Part shown: positions 1 to 5,332 of the stretch, piece after piece
How the letters are laid out: every line of letters starts with the position of its first letter
Position numbering within the stretch: the stretch's first letter is position 1
Assembly: GCA_014523495.1 (NCBI GenBank)
Contig: JAATVM010000220.1
Span: 1 to 5,332, forward strand
Length of the DNA stretch: 5,332 nucleotides
Reading direction: 5' to 3'
Source: Nitrososphaerales archaeon TH1920
GTDB lineage: Archaea > Thermoproteota > Nitrososphaeria > Nitrososphaerales > Nitrososphaeraceae
Translations under genes and position numbers: made by a program
Notes under the pieces: generated by a model
What the model was told of the DNA's origin: nothing
The model's input: only the letters and a program-made list of their open reading frames with translations
The model's database searches: none

Positions 1-1155
1 CATTGTTGCACGAGAGTCAAGAAAGTGTTTTGCGACCCGTGCTGTTTTCTGGTAACCAAATGATCCAAATACTTGCAGTGATCTATTTGCACAATCAAAC
101 GCAGCATTTGTAGCATGGAATTTGGCGATAGCTGTTAGCCTATCGGCTTCATTTCTTAATGATGAGTAAGTGTTGTTATTGCGATTTAGTATTGATTGCC
201 ATTGCTCATCGGCTAGCTTAATTTGCTCAACATAATCATGCAATTTCTGTCTAGCACATGCGGCTCTATATGTAAGCCATTTGGAAGTTTCAATGCCTAC
301 CACAATCCTTGAAATGTGTTGTTGAATTAACTGTTTTTTTGCTAGAAGAGATCCATGTTGTCTTCTTGACCTGGCATGTCGCAAGGTTTCATTAAGACAA
401 TCTTTCATTACTCCAATACAGCCAGCCGCAACACTCAACCTTCCATCAATCAATGCACTGTAGGCAATGTTTAGTCCCTGACCCACACTACCAAGTAAAT
501 TTTGTTTTGGTATGCGACAACCCTCAAAATAAATTTCAGCGTTCTTGATGGTAAGAAGACCCATTTTATTCTTCATCTCTTGCCTTCTAACTCCAGATGA
601 ATCCGTGTCTACAATAAACGCAGATATTTTCCCGGTAGTCTTATCTCTAGCATATGTGGTGATAACATTTGCTATTGTTCCATTTCCAATCCAGTGCTTC
701 TTTCCAGTTAGTAAATAAGATTCTCCGATGTCTTCATATTCAGTGTTCATTGATGAGGGATCGCTTCCAGCTTCTGGTTCGGTTAATGCAAAGTCCATAA
801 TACTTTTACCACTTGTAGTTGCAGGTAAGTAAGCCTTCTTTTGATCTTCATTTGCCCACCCTTGCAGAACCATCTGTCCTATTGAAGTATGTACAGAAAA
901 AAATGTTCTCATAGAATTACCCTCTTCACCAATTCTTTCTAGGGTCTTACAATATGTTAGCATATCATATCCTAAACCTCCATATTTTTTTGAAATTGGG
1001 CAACCAAGCATTCCAATTTTACTGAATTCAGGAACTAACTTTTCATTGATTCTATCTTCAATATAGCTTTCTTCTTCAAACCTTCTAATAGATTTGCAAA
1101 CACTGTCAACACTTGAAATGAATTCTTCCTGATCTTTGGTGGTATCAAAATTCAT
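1..1155 (-). CDS. Acyl-CoA dehydrogenase family flavoprotein (C-terminus cut by window edge)
   Basis: The frame is open for 385 codons from the ATG at 1155 to the window edge. Family members oxidise the alpha-beta bond of a CoA thioester with FAD and pass electrons to electron-transfer flavoprotein in the cytoplasm. Domains follow the family order: N-terminal helices (1-120), the beta domain with the flavin-contacting FALTEPEAGSD motif (122-132) and WIGNG (155-159), then the C-terminal helical domain with RRQHGSLLAKKQLIQ (264-278) and FGSFGYQKTARVAKHFLDSR (363-382). In most relatives the catalytic Glu sits in a YEG motif just after this last motif, so it should lie a few residues beyond the edge and cannot be checked. 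The TEPEAGSDPSSM stretch resembles glutaryl-CoA dehydrogenases, but the substrate cannot be assigned. About 44 residues separate TYRAA (295-299) from AKFHA (344-348), where relatives have about 15. The start is chosen because the protein begins in register with the family and no extension is needed. Confidence 0.93.
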   Translation of the reverse strand, partial: MNFDTTKDQEEFISSVDSVCKSIRRFEEESYIEDRINEKLVPEFSKIGMLGCPISKKYGGLGYDMLTYCKTLERIGEEGNSMRTFFSVHTSIGQMVLQGWANEDQKKAYLPATTSGKSIMDFALTEPEAGSDPSSMNTEYEDIGESYLLTGKKHWIGNGTIANVITTYARDKTTGKISAFIVDTDSSGVRRQEMKNKMGLLTIKNAEIYFEGCRIPKQNLLGSVGQGLNIAYSALIDGRLSVAAGCIGVMKDCLNETLRHARSRRQHGSLLAKKQLIQQHISRIVVGIETSKWLTYRAACARQKLHDYVEQIKLADEQWQSILNRNNNTYSSLRNEADRLTAIAKFHATNAAFDCANRSLQVFGSFGYQKTARVAKHFLDSRATM

Positions 1156-1201
1156 GCAAGACAAGTTTGAATATTGAGACACATTATTCAATAACTATTT
1201 T

Positions 1202-1215
1202 CATATAAAAATATA
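1202..1215 (-). promoter_or_regulatory. Candidate TATA box for the acyl-CoA dehydrogenase gene
   Basis: The minus strand reads tatatttttatatg, an archaeal TATA-like A/T box centred about 53 bases before the ATG at 1155. Using the usual spacing of about 26-27 bases, transcription would begin near 1181 and leave a short leader of about 25 bases. No clear BRE or Shine-Dalgarno sequence is visible. The surrounding DNA is AT-rich, so a chance match is possible. Confidence 0.35.
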
Positions 1216-1451
1216 GACACTAAATTTGGTCGTGTTAGACTGCTCATTTACTTATTTTGTTAATAGTATATAGAATATTAGGTGCTAGCTATTAACGCAT
1301 GTGTATTCATATCCTTTTAGAAGTTCGAGCGACAGTACCAAGATGACCAAGTGATAATACTTAATGCTCATGAGTGTGCAAACAATTCCTTACCGATTAT
1401 GGTATCTTTTTTTTACTAAATAATTTCTTACGATTTGGTTTAAGCAGTTGG

Positions 1452-1457
1452 AAAAAA
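1452..1457 (-). terminator. T-tract, possible terminator for the 1475-1717 gene
   Basis: The minus strand carries six T (a4-a-a on plus) beginning about 18 bases after the stop codon at 1475. Archaeal transcription often stops at such T-tracts without a hairpin. Its position just past the stop gives weak support that the short upstream ORF belongs to a transcribed gene or its remnant. Confidence 0.35.
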
Positions 1458-1474
1458 GATTAGCCTACAACATT

Positions 1475-1717
1475 CTATTGATAACTAGACTTATAATCTT
1501 GAAATAAAGTTTGCTTGATGTTATCTACAAGATTTTTTACTTCATACACATCATTCAACTCGTTCAATTTTTTTGATCTTAGACCAAGAGATTCCAGTTC
1601 AGATACCCAAGGCATGAGCGGTTTAGGAATTTCGGACTTCGTATAAAGCTTTATTGGCACAAAGTAAAAGATAGGTCGGACTTTATAATAAGATAATGCC
1701 AAAGAAATCTTTAGCAT
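1475..1717 (-). CDS. Small hypothetical protein, or the 3' part of a frameshifted gene
   Basis: This is an 80-residue ORF with an ATG start and TAG stop. I do not recognise it. The first half (MLKISLALSYYKVRPIFYFV) is hydrophobic and aromatic with some basic residues. The second half (about residues 40-76) is charged and heptad-like (ELESLGLRSKKLNELN, then VKNLVDNIKQTLF) and looks like a real amphipathic helix rather than a shadow frame, and there is no competing gene on the other strand. In-frame stops TAA and TGA lie immediately before the ATG. A T6 tract follows the stop on the coding strand. Just upstream on the same strand two other frames are open in succession, so this may be the last piece of a longer broken gene. 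Function cannot be inferred. It is divergent from the NHL-propeller gene. Confidence 0.4.
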   Translation of the reverse strand: MLKISLALSYYKVRPIFYFVPIKLYTKSEIPKPLMPWVSELESLGLRSKKLNELNDVYEVKNLVDNIKQTLFQDYKSSYQ

Positions 1718-1773
1718 GCATTATCAGTTCATTTGGATGATCTGAGCTATAGCATACACTACTGTTAGATAAA

Positions 1774-1848
1774 CTACTTGTTTCGTTCCTTATATTCAGA
1801 TATTTTGAGTAAATCCAGCTTTACTTCTGCACTTGTATCAGAAATCAT
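1774..1848 (-). CDS. 24-residue ORF, possible 5' fragment of a broken gene
   Basis: An ATG at 1848 opens MISDTSAEVKLDLLKISEYK followed by ERNK and a TAG stop. The composition is protein-like and amphipathic. A TATA-like TTTAAAAA lies at 1878-1885 on this strand, which would place transcription start about 7 bases before the ATG, a good fit to the near-leaderless transcripts common in these archaea. On its own it is too short to trust. Its interest is as a likely original start for the disrupted reading frame that could continue to 1475. Confidence 0.22.
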   Translation of the reverse strand: MISDTSAEVKLDLLKISEYKERNK

Positions 1849-1877
1849 AAGTAGTTTGACCTAATAACCATCAATAG

Positions 1878-1887
1878 TTTTTAAATT
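1878..1887 (-). promoter_or_regulatory. TATA-like box (leftward) overlapping the NHL gene start
   Basis: The minus strand reads AATTTAAAAA, centred about 34 bases before the ATG at 1848, a spacing that fits near-leaderless transcription leftward. The same bases overlap the TTG start codon of the rightward NHL gene at 1886. If TBP binds here, it would compete with rightward transcription of that gene. Confidence 0.3.
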
Positions 1888-2878
1888 GACTATTTTAATC
1901 ACTTTATTTGTCTCAATTACAATTTTCATATTAACTGATGCAGGCTTAGTACTAGGAACTGTTTTTGGTGGAAGAGATGAGCCGAACTCCACAAAATATT
2001 GCTTCAGCTTTAAGTGGGGTTCTGAGGGTACTGCTAACGGCCAATTTTTGCGTCCTCATGACGTGAGTTTTGATTCAAAAGGAGAGGTGTATGTTAGTGA
2101 TAGAGATAGAAATGATATACAAAAGTTTACACCCAACGGAACCTTTATCATGAAGTGGGGCTCCGAGGGAGACAAGGCCGGACAGTTTAATGTACCATAT
2201 AGTATCGAAATAGATCCTTTGGATAATATCTATGTTGTAGATAGAGGTAACGATAGAATTCAAAAATTTGATGGAAATGGTACTTTTATCGATAAATGGG
2301 ATAGACCCGACAGTATCAATGGAACAGAGGATGAATTTGCAAGTCCAGAAGATATGGTAATTGATCAAAAGTCAGGTCTTATTTATGTTACCGACACGGG
2401 AAATGAGCGTGTTGTGAAATTGGATACAAATTTTTCATACATATTGGAATGGGGAACTGATGATGGTAAAGCAAGTAACGAAAAGGGTGAATTTAATCAT
2501 CCCCATGGAATAGATATCGATTCTGAAGGGAATGTATATGTTAATGAATTGGAAAATCCAAGAATTCAGAAATTTGATGGAAATGGTACTTTTATCAAAC
2601 AATGGGGTTCGGAAGGGAAAGGACCGGGAGAATTTACACCTCTGTTAGAGCATCTCGAGGTAGATTCTAAACGAGATATGATATTTATGGTGGATGGCGC
2701 TCTTAATCCAAGAATTCAGATTTTTGATACCGAGGGAAATTTCACTACATCCATAGGCACGTATGGAACTGGGGATGGTCAATTGTCAAAACCCGAACAT
2801 GTCAATATTGATTCTTCAGGAAATGTGTATGTTGTAGATAGGGGTAATCAGCGAATGCAAGTATTTTCTCCCTGTTAG
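1886..2878 (+). CDS. Exported six-bladed NHL-repeat beta-propeller protein
   Basis: The 330-residue protein has a hydrophobic N-terminus (1-25), an export signal or membrane anchor, followed by NHL repeats starting near residues 53, 100, 150, 202, 249 and 299. Each repeat follows the pattern F..P..(v)..d..GN(I/V)YV.DRGN.RIQKFD.NGTFI..WG. The sixth repeat stops after its third strand, and residues 38-45 (YCFSFKWG) supply the missing fourth, so the chain closes as a six-bladed ring. NHL propellers bind protein, peptide, glycan or nucleic-acid partners. An extracellular position suggests surface binding or adhesion, but no ligand can be named and no catalytic domain is attached. Seven N-X-S/T sequons occur (N34, 84, 131, 145, 182, 233, 285). 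The only cysteines are C39 and C330. The start is uncertain: TTG at 1886 is the only standard start in frame downstream of the stop at 1865. An ATA at 1874 would add VFK before the hydrophobic stretch and give the basic residue that signal peptides normally have. Confidence 0.9.
   Translation: MTILITLFVSITIFILTDAGLVLGTVFGGRDEPNSTKYCFSFKWGSEGTANGQFLRPHDVSFDSKGEVYVSDRDRNDIQKFTPNGTFIMKWGSEGDKAGQFNVPYSIEIDPLDNIYVVDRGNDRIQKFDGNGTFIDKWDRPDSINGTEDEFASPEDMVIDQKSGLIYVTDTGNERVVKLDTNFSYILEWGTDDGKASNEKGEFNHPHGIDIDSEGNVYVNELENPRIQKFDGNGTFIKQWGSEGKGPGEFTPLLEHLEVDSKRDMIFMVDGALNPRIQIFDTEGNFTTSIGTYGTGDGQLSKPEHVNIDSSGNVYVVDRGNQRMQVFSPC
2255..2290 (+). repeat. Near-identical 36-base repeat in blade 2 (copy 1)
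   Basis: This segment matches 2561-2596 at 35 of 36 bases, differing only at 2263 (a) versus 2569 (g). It encodes RIQKFDGNGTFI in both copies, covering the third strand, the turn with the NGT sequon and part of the fourth strand. Synonymous positions are also conserved, which points to recent duplication or gene conversion between blades. Confidence 0.85.
2561..2596 (+). repeat. Near-identical 36-base repeat in blade 4 (copy 2)
   Basis: This is the second copy of the blade 2 segment at 2255-2290. The first ten bases, with six bases before them (2555-2570, aatccaagaattcaga), also match blade 5 at 2705-2720 exactly, so blade 4 is a mosaic of stretches shared with two other blades. Confidence 0.85.
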
Positions 2879-2913
2879 GCATACGAGGTATATTATAAGT
2901 ATAAACTTAGTAC

Positions 2914-2931
2914 TTCTGTTTTATATTGTTT
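2914..2931 (+). terminator. T-rich tract, possible terminator of the NHL gene
   Basis: The tract ttctgttttatattgttt starts 36 bases after the NHL stop codon. T-rich stretches of this kind can end archaeal transcripts, but it is interrupted and no hairpin precedes it. On the opposite strand the convergent gene that ends at 3058 is followed by a pyrimidine-rich stretch (about 3001-3020, minus), an equally weak candidate. Confidence 0.3.
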
Positions 2932-3057
2932 GGGCACGACTCGAATTACGCAAAACCATCAAACTGTTCAGTTAACTATTAAATATTTCGTTACCTTCTT
3001 GAAAGAGGATGAGAAGATAAGTCTACTGTTCTGCGATCTCATTACAAATATTTTACT

Positions 3058-3954
3058 TCAATTTTGTACATCTCTTCTAGTTAAGGTAAAGAAGTTACTG
3101 TAACCAGTCAATGCTCCAGCCAAAGTAATATAGCCACAATTATAGAATATATTCCATATCCATACCTCTTTTTGAACCGTCATTAAATTTGATGCAGAAA
3201 TATATGCAAAGCCACTATCCGCGATTGCAAATAGAATCATTGATAGAGACAATAATATCCAAGAAATATTTTGTTGTTGATCTGCTTTCAGTGCTTTATG
3301 TTCTAGTGTTACAGTGCTTCTCCCAATCCAAAAAATTAATACTGCTGGAACGAGCAACACTGCGTCTAATATTGGATATACTAATGTAAGTATCATTACA
3401 GATGTCTCTTCTTTTTGAAATGACAGTAGAGAAGATGCGCTTAAGATTAATAGTACAATATAAGATAACGATATTATAACAATGATTGCTACTATGCCAA
3501 TAGTCTGTGCTTCCAGCACTTTTCTAAATGAATATACCAGCTTGTACAAGAAATAACCGAAAAGTGCATATCCAAGTAGCCAAAGTACATCATCTATAGA
3601 AAGAACAGGTAATTGTTGTTCGTAAAAAGACCAAATTAAATGTGCGACAAACCACAGCGCCAAGAATAGACAAATTGAAAAGTGCAGTTTGTCGTCACCT
3701 TTATGGTATTGATAAGAATCAGAATGTTCTTGTTTTGTTTTGAATTTATATACCATAATTACCGCTGTTGCTAGAGCTGCTGCCGATGTTATAGTTGTTG
3801 TAAGTCTAGCGAAGTAAAATTTCCTGTCCTCATCTGAAGCGAATATAATAAGGGAATTTGCAACAGCAATGGATGTGGCCAATAAAGATAGTAATAAGAC
3901 TGTATTTCGAAGATTCTTTCGCACAGGATATAAATCAGTCATGCCACAACTCAT
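3058..3954 (-). CDS. Eight-helix membrane protein, putative sensory partner of the upstream histidine kinase
   Basis: The 298-residue product has eight predicted membrane helices (about 17-39, 48-69, 91-110, 120-141, 151-175, 185-209, 229-251, 265-285) and almost no soluble part. Basic residues before helix 1 (RKNLR) suggest a cytoplasmic N-terminus. Motifs DDVLWLLGY (121-129), YPILDAVLLVP (193-203), FAIADSGFAY (242-251) and WNIFYNCGY (267-275) resemble the multi-helix membrane sensor regions found at the N-terminus of some histidine kinases and diguanylate cyclases. That resemblance is from memory and was not searched. Here no output domain follows. The gene starts seven bases after the kinase stop on the same strand, so the two are very probably co-transcribed and this protein may sense with, anchor or modulate the kinase. 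A second ATG at 3942 (residue 5, MTDLYPVRKN) is an equally credible start. A transporter role cannot be excluded. Confidence 0.85.
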   Translation of the reverse strand: MSCGMTDLYPVRKNLRNTVLLLSLLATSIAVANSLIIFASDEDRKFYFARLTTTITSAAALATAVIMVYKFKTKQEHSDSYQYHKGDDKLHFSICLFLALWFVAHLIWSFYEQQLPVLSIDDVLWLLGYALFGYFLYKLVYSFRKVLEAQTIGIVAIIVIISLSYIVLLILSASSLLSFQKEETSVMILTLVYPILDAVLLVPAVLIFWIGRSTVTLEHKALKADQQQNISWILLSLSMILFAIADSGFAYISASNLMTVQKEVWIWNIFYNCGYITLAGALTGYSNFFTLTRRDVQN

Positions 3955-3961
3955 CTTGCAA

Positions 3962-5332
3962 TTAATTAAAATGATTTAAGGGTAAACTAAAGGAAAAACT
4001 TGCGCCCACACCATTTGAGTTATTTTCAGCCCATATTCTTCCTCCATGCGCATCTATGATACCTTTTGAAATAAAAAGTCCTAGGCCGGTACCGGTTTGT
4101 GATGAAGTAACAAACTTTGAGAAAAGCTTTGGCATTATTTCTGGGGCGATACCACTACCGGTATCCATTATTGTAACAATTGCTTCCTTATTATGATTAT
4201 TAGTATTATGATTCAGGCTAGTATTTATGGTAACCGTCCCATTTTTAGTAAACTTTGCCGCATTATTCAGCAAATTAGAAAGTACCTGATAAATTCTATC
4301 TCTATCTGCATATACAGTAATTGAATCTTTAGGTTGGAAAAGAAATTTAACATTCTTATTGCTTTCTGTATCATACCCATTTTGAATATCATTTATTACA
4401 GTCTTAATTTTCTCATTGAGGTCAACTGGGGATTTTGAAATCTTCAATAGACTGCTTTCAATTTTCGAAACATCTAAAATATCGCCAGAGAGTCTTTGAA
4501 GTCTTCTTGCGTTCCTCATGATGACATCTAAGAGTTTGGACTGGTGCGAATCAGATATATGATCGCGTAAAACATCGGTGAGTCCAAGGATAGGCTGAAT
4601 TGGAGTCCGTAGTTCGTGTGCAGCCATGTTTATAAACTCTTTTTGTAACTTGTCATTTTTTGATAACTGTTCATTTGCTTTCTGCAATGAAAGGTTAGAA
4701 TTTCTAAGATCCTGGGACATTACACCTAGCCTGACATTAGATTTGTTCAGGGCGTTAGTTCTCTTTATTACCTCATTTTCCATTGTGTTGCTCCATTTAA
4801 GTAGAAAAATTGTCAAGGCTGCAACGGAAGCAAATACTGCTACTAATAAAGAATAACCCTTTAGTCTTTCTGTGAAGAGTGTCTGCGCTATCTTTGAAAA
4901 AATTTCCTTAGTTGGTGTTACAAGCTCAAGAAAGTATGTAGGCGTATTCTGTACTAGTATGGGCTGTGCTGTATTGATCCGTTCTGTCCTCCCATAATCA
5001 TATATGGCATGGGTTGAATTACCGCTCAGAAGTGTTCGTGTCAGATTGTTTAGAATCTCATTATGAGCAATAAAATTCTGTACTGTTTTCCCAAAAAAAT
5101 TCTTTCCGACCAAGCTCCTATCGGCACCCACAGCAAGTATCGTTCCGTTCTTATCGAATAAAACCAAGAATTGCGAGTTGATATCGTGCACATTCCCATA
5201 TCGGGCAAAAAATTTTTCAGTTGGTATCGATGCACCTATCAATCCCATGTACTGATTATTTTCTTGATTTATGATAGGAACTGCAATATAGATTGTGTAT
5301 ATACCTTGCCTCTCAAAACCTTTAGAAAACAC
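3962..5332 (-). CDS. Membrane sensor histidine kinase with Cache-like extracellular domain (N-terminus outside window)
   Basis: The frame is open to the window edge. The GTG at 5330-5332 is probably an internal Val codon, so the true start, first membrane helix and part of the sensor lie outside. Numbering the visible 456 residues: 1-140 is the membrane-distal and proximal end of a Cache-type sensor (MGLIGASIP, FLVLFDKNGTILAVG, SLVGKNFF), typical of small-molecule sensing outside the cell. Residues 158-179 form a membrane helix and 183-230 a coiled coil without a clear HAMP. The HisKA domain has the phospho-acceptor H239 in NMAAHELRTPIQP. The ATPase domain has the N-box (LLNNAAKFT, 354-362), G1 (DTGSGIAP, 390-397), F-box (LFSKF, 403-407) and G2 (GTGLGLFISKGI, 414-425). 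All key residues are intact, so it should autophosphorylate. No receiver domain is attached and no response regulator is in the window. It is followed closely by the eight-helix membrane protein. Confidence 0.93.
   Translation of the reverse strand: MFSKGFERQGIYTIYIAVPIINQENNQYMGLIGASIPTEKFFARYGNVHDINSQFLVLFDKNGTILAVGADRSLVGKNFFGKTVQNFIAHNEILNNLTRTLLSGNSTHAIYDYGRTERINTAQPILVQNTPTYFLELVTPTKEIFSKIAQTLFTERLKGYSLLVAVFASVAALTIFLLKWSNTMENEVIKRTNALNKSNVRLGVMSQDLRNSNLSLQKANEQLSKNDKLQKEFINMAAHELRTPIQPILGLTDVLRDHISDSHQSKLLDVIMRNARRLQRLSGDILDVSKIESSLLKISKSPVDLNEKIKTVINDIQNGYDTESNKNVKFLFQPKDSITVYADRDRIYQVLSNLLNNAAKFTKNGTVTINTSLNHNTNNHNKEAIVTIMDTGSGIAPEIMPKLFSKFVTSSQTGTGLGLFISKGIIDAHGGRIWAENNSNGVGASFSFSLPLNHFN

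Larger units (their letters stand above)
1156..1474. other. Gene-poor AT-rich intergenic region
   Basis: I see no convincing gene in these 319 bases. They contain the likely promoter of the leftward acyl-CoA dehydrogenase gene (near 1202-1215), a run of eight T on the plus strand (1407-1414), and an A6 run (1452-1457) that reads as T6 on the minus strand. Only very short ORFs occur, such as a 19-codon minus-strand ORF at 1188-1247. No tRNA, repeat array or inverted-repeat pair typical of an insertion sequence is visible. Confidence 0.6.

Noticed and set aside
1188..1247. 19-codon minus-strand ORF ahead of the acyl-CoA dehydrogenase
   Set aside because: It spans the likely TATA box of that gene, is very short, and shows no leader-peptide feature such as a codon run.
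1318..1335. gttcgagc resembling a tRNA T-loop
   Set aside because: No matching acceptor stem, anticodon arm or D-arm could be found around it.
1363..1370. Palindrome ctcatgag as a possible operator
   Set aside because: It is only eight bases long, not repeated, and not placed at any start site.
2075..2368. 97-codon minus-strand ORF opposite the NHL gene
   Set aside because: It lies wholly antisense to a strongly supported repeat protein, its Ile/Ser-rich translation follows from the repeat codons, and it has no recognisable motif.
3189..3389. 66-codon plus-strand ORF inside the membrane protein gene
   Set aside because: It is antisense to a clear eight-helix protein. Its hydrophobicity is explained by the complement of the membrane-helix codons.
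4640..4790. HAMP domain between the kinase membrane helix and H-box
   Set aside because: The linker reads as a plain coiled coil. The HAMP proline and paired heptad pattern are not evident.
4626..4856. 76-codon plus-strand ORF inside the histidine kinase gene
   Set aside because: It is antisense to the kinase coiled-coil and membrane helix, with no independent support.
5050..5235. 61-codon minus-strand ORF in another frame of the kinase sensor domain
   Set aside because: The other frame gives a coherent Cache-like domain continuous with the kinase, so this is a shadow frame.

Overview
The window looks like part of an ammonia-oxidising archaeon of the class Nitrososphaeria (Thaumarchaeota), most like the low-GC soil lineages such as Nitrosocosmicus. 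I infer this from the AT-rich sequence with ATA-rich codon use, the lack of Shine-Dalgarno sites, TATA-like boxes upstream of genes, and a histidine kinase H-box (NMAAHELRTPIQPILGL) of a type I associate with this group. I could not run a database search, so the assignment is provisional.

Layout: bases 1-1155 (minus) hold an acyl-CoA dehydrogenase that leaves the window just before its expected catalytic glutamate. Bases 1156-1885 are a weak, AT-rich stretch. It holds one doubtful 80-codon gene (1475-1717, minus) and, upstream on the same strand, a 24-codon ORF and another open segment. Together these could be the remains of one gene broken by two frameshifts. Bases 1886-2878 (plus) encode an exported six-bladed NHL beta-propeller with a non-ATG start. 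Bases 2879-3057 separate convergent genes and hold only weak T-rich or pyrimidine-rich tracts. Bases 3058-3954 and 3962-5332 (both minus) form a tight two-gene unit: a membrane histidine kinase with an extracellular Cache-like sensor (5' end outside the window), followed seven bases later by an eight-helix membrane protein without an output domain.

Functionally there are three separate themes: fatty/organic-acid CoA-ester oxidation, a cell-surface beta-propeller likely used for binding, and a two-gene membrane sensory unit. No response regulator, mobile element, CRISPR array, rRNA or tRNA is visible. The most distinctive observations are in the NHL protein. Its only two cysteines fall exactly where the first and last strands meet in the closing blade, while N-glycosylation sequons sit at the matching turn of four other blades, with a fifth shifted by two residues.
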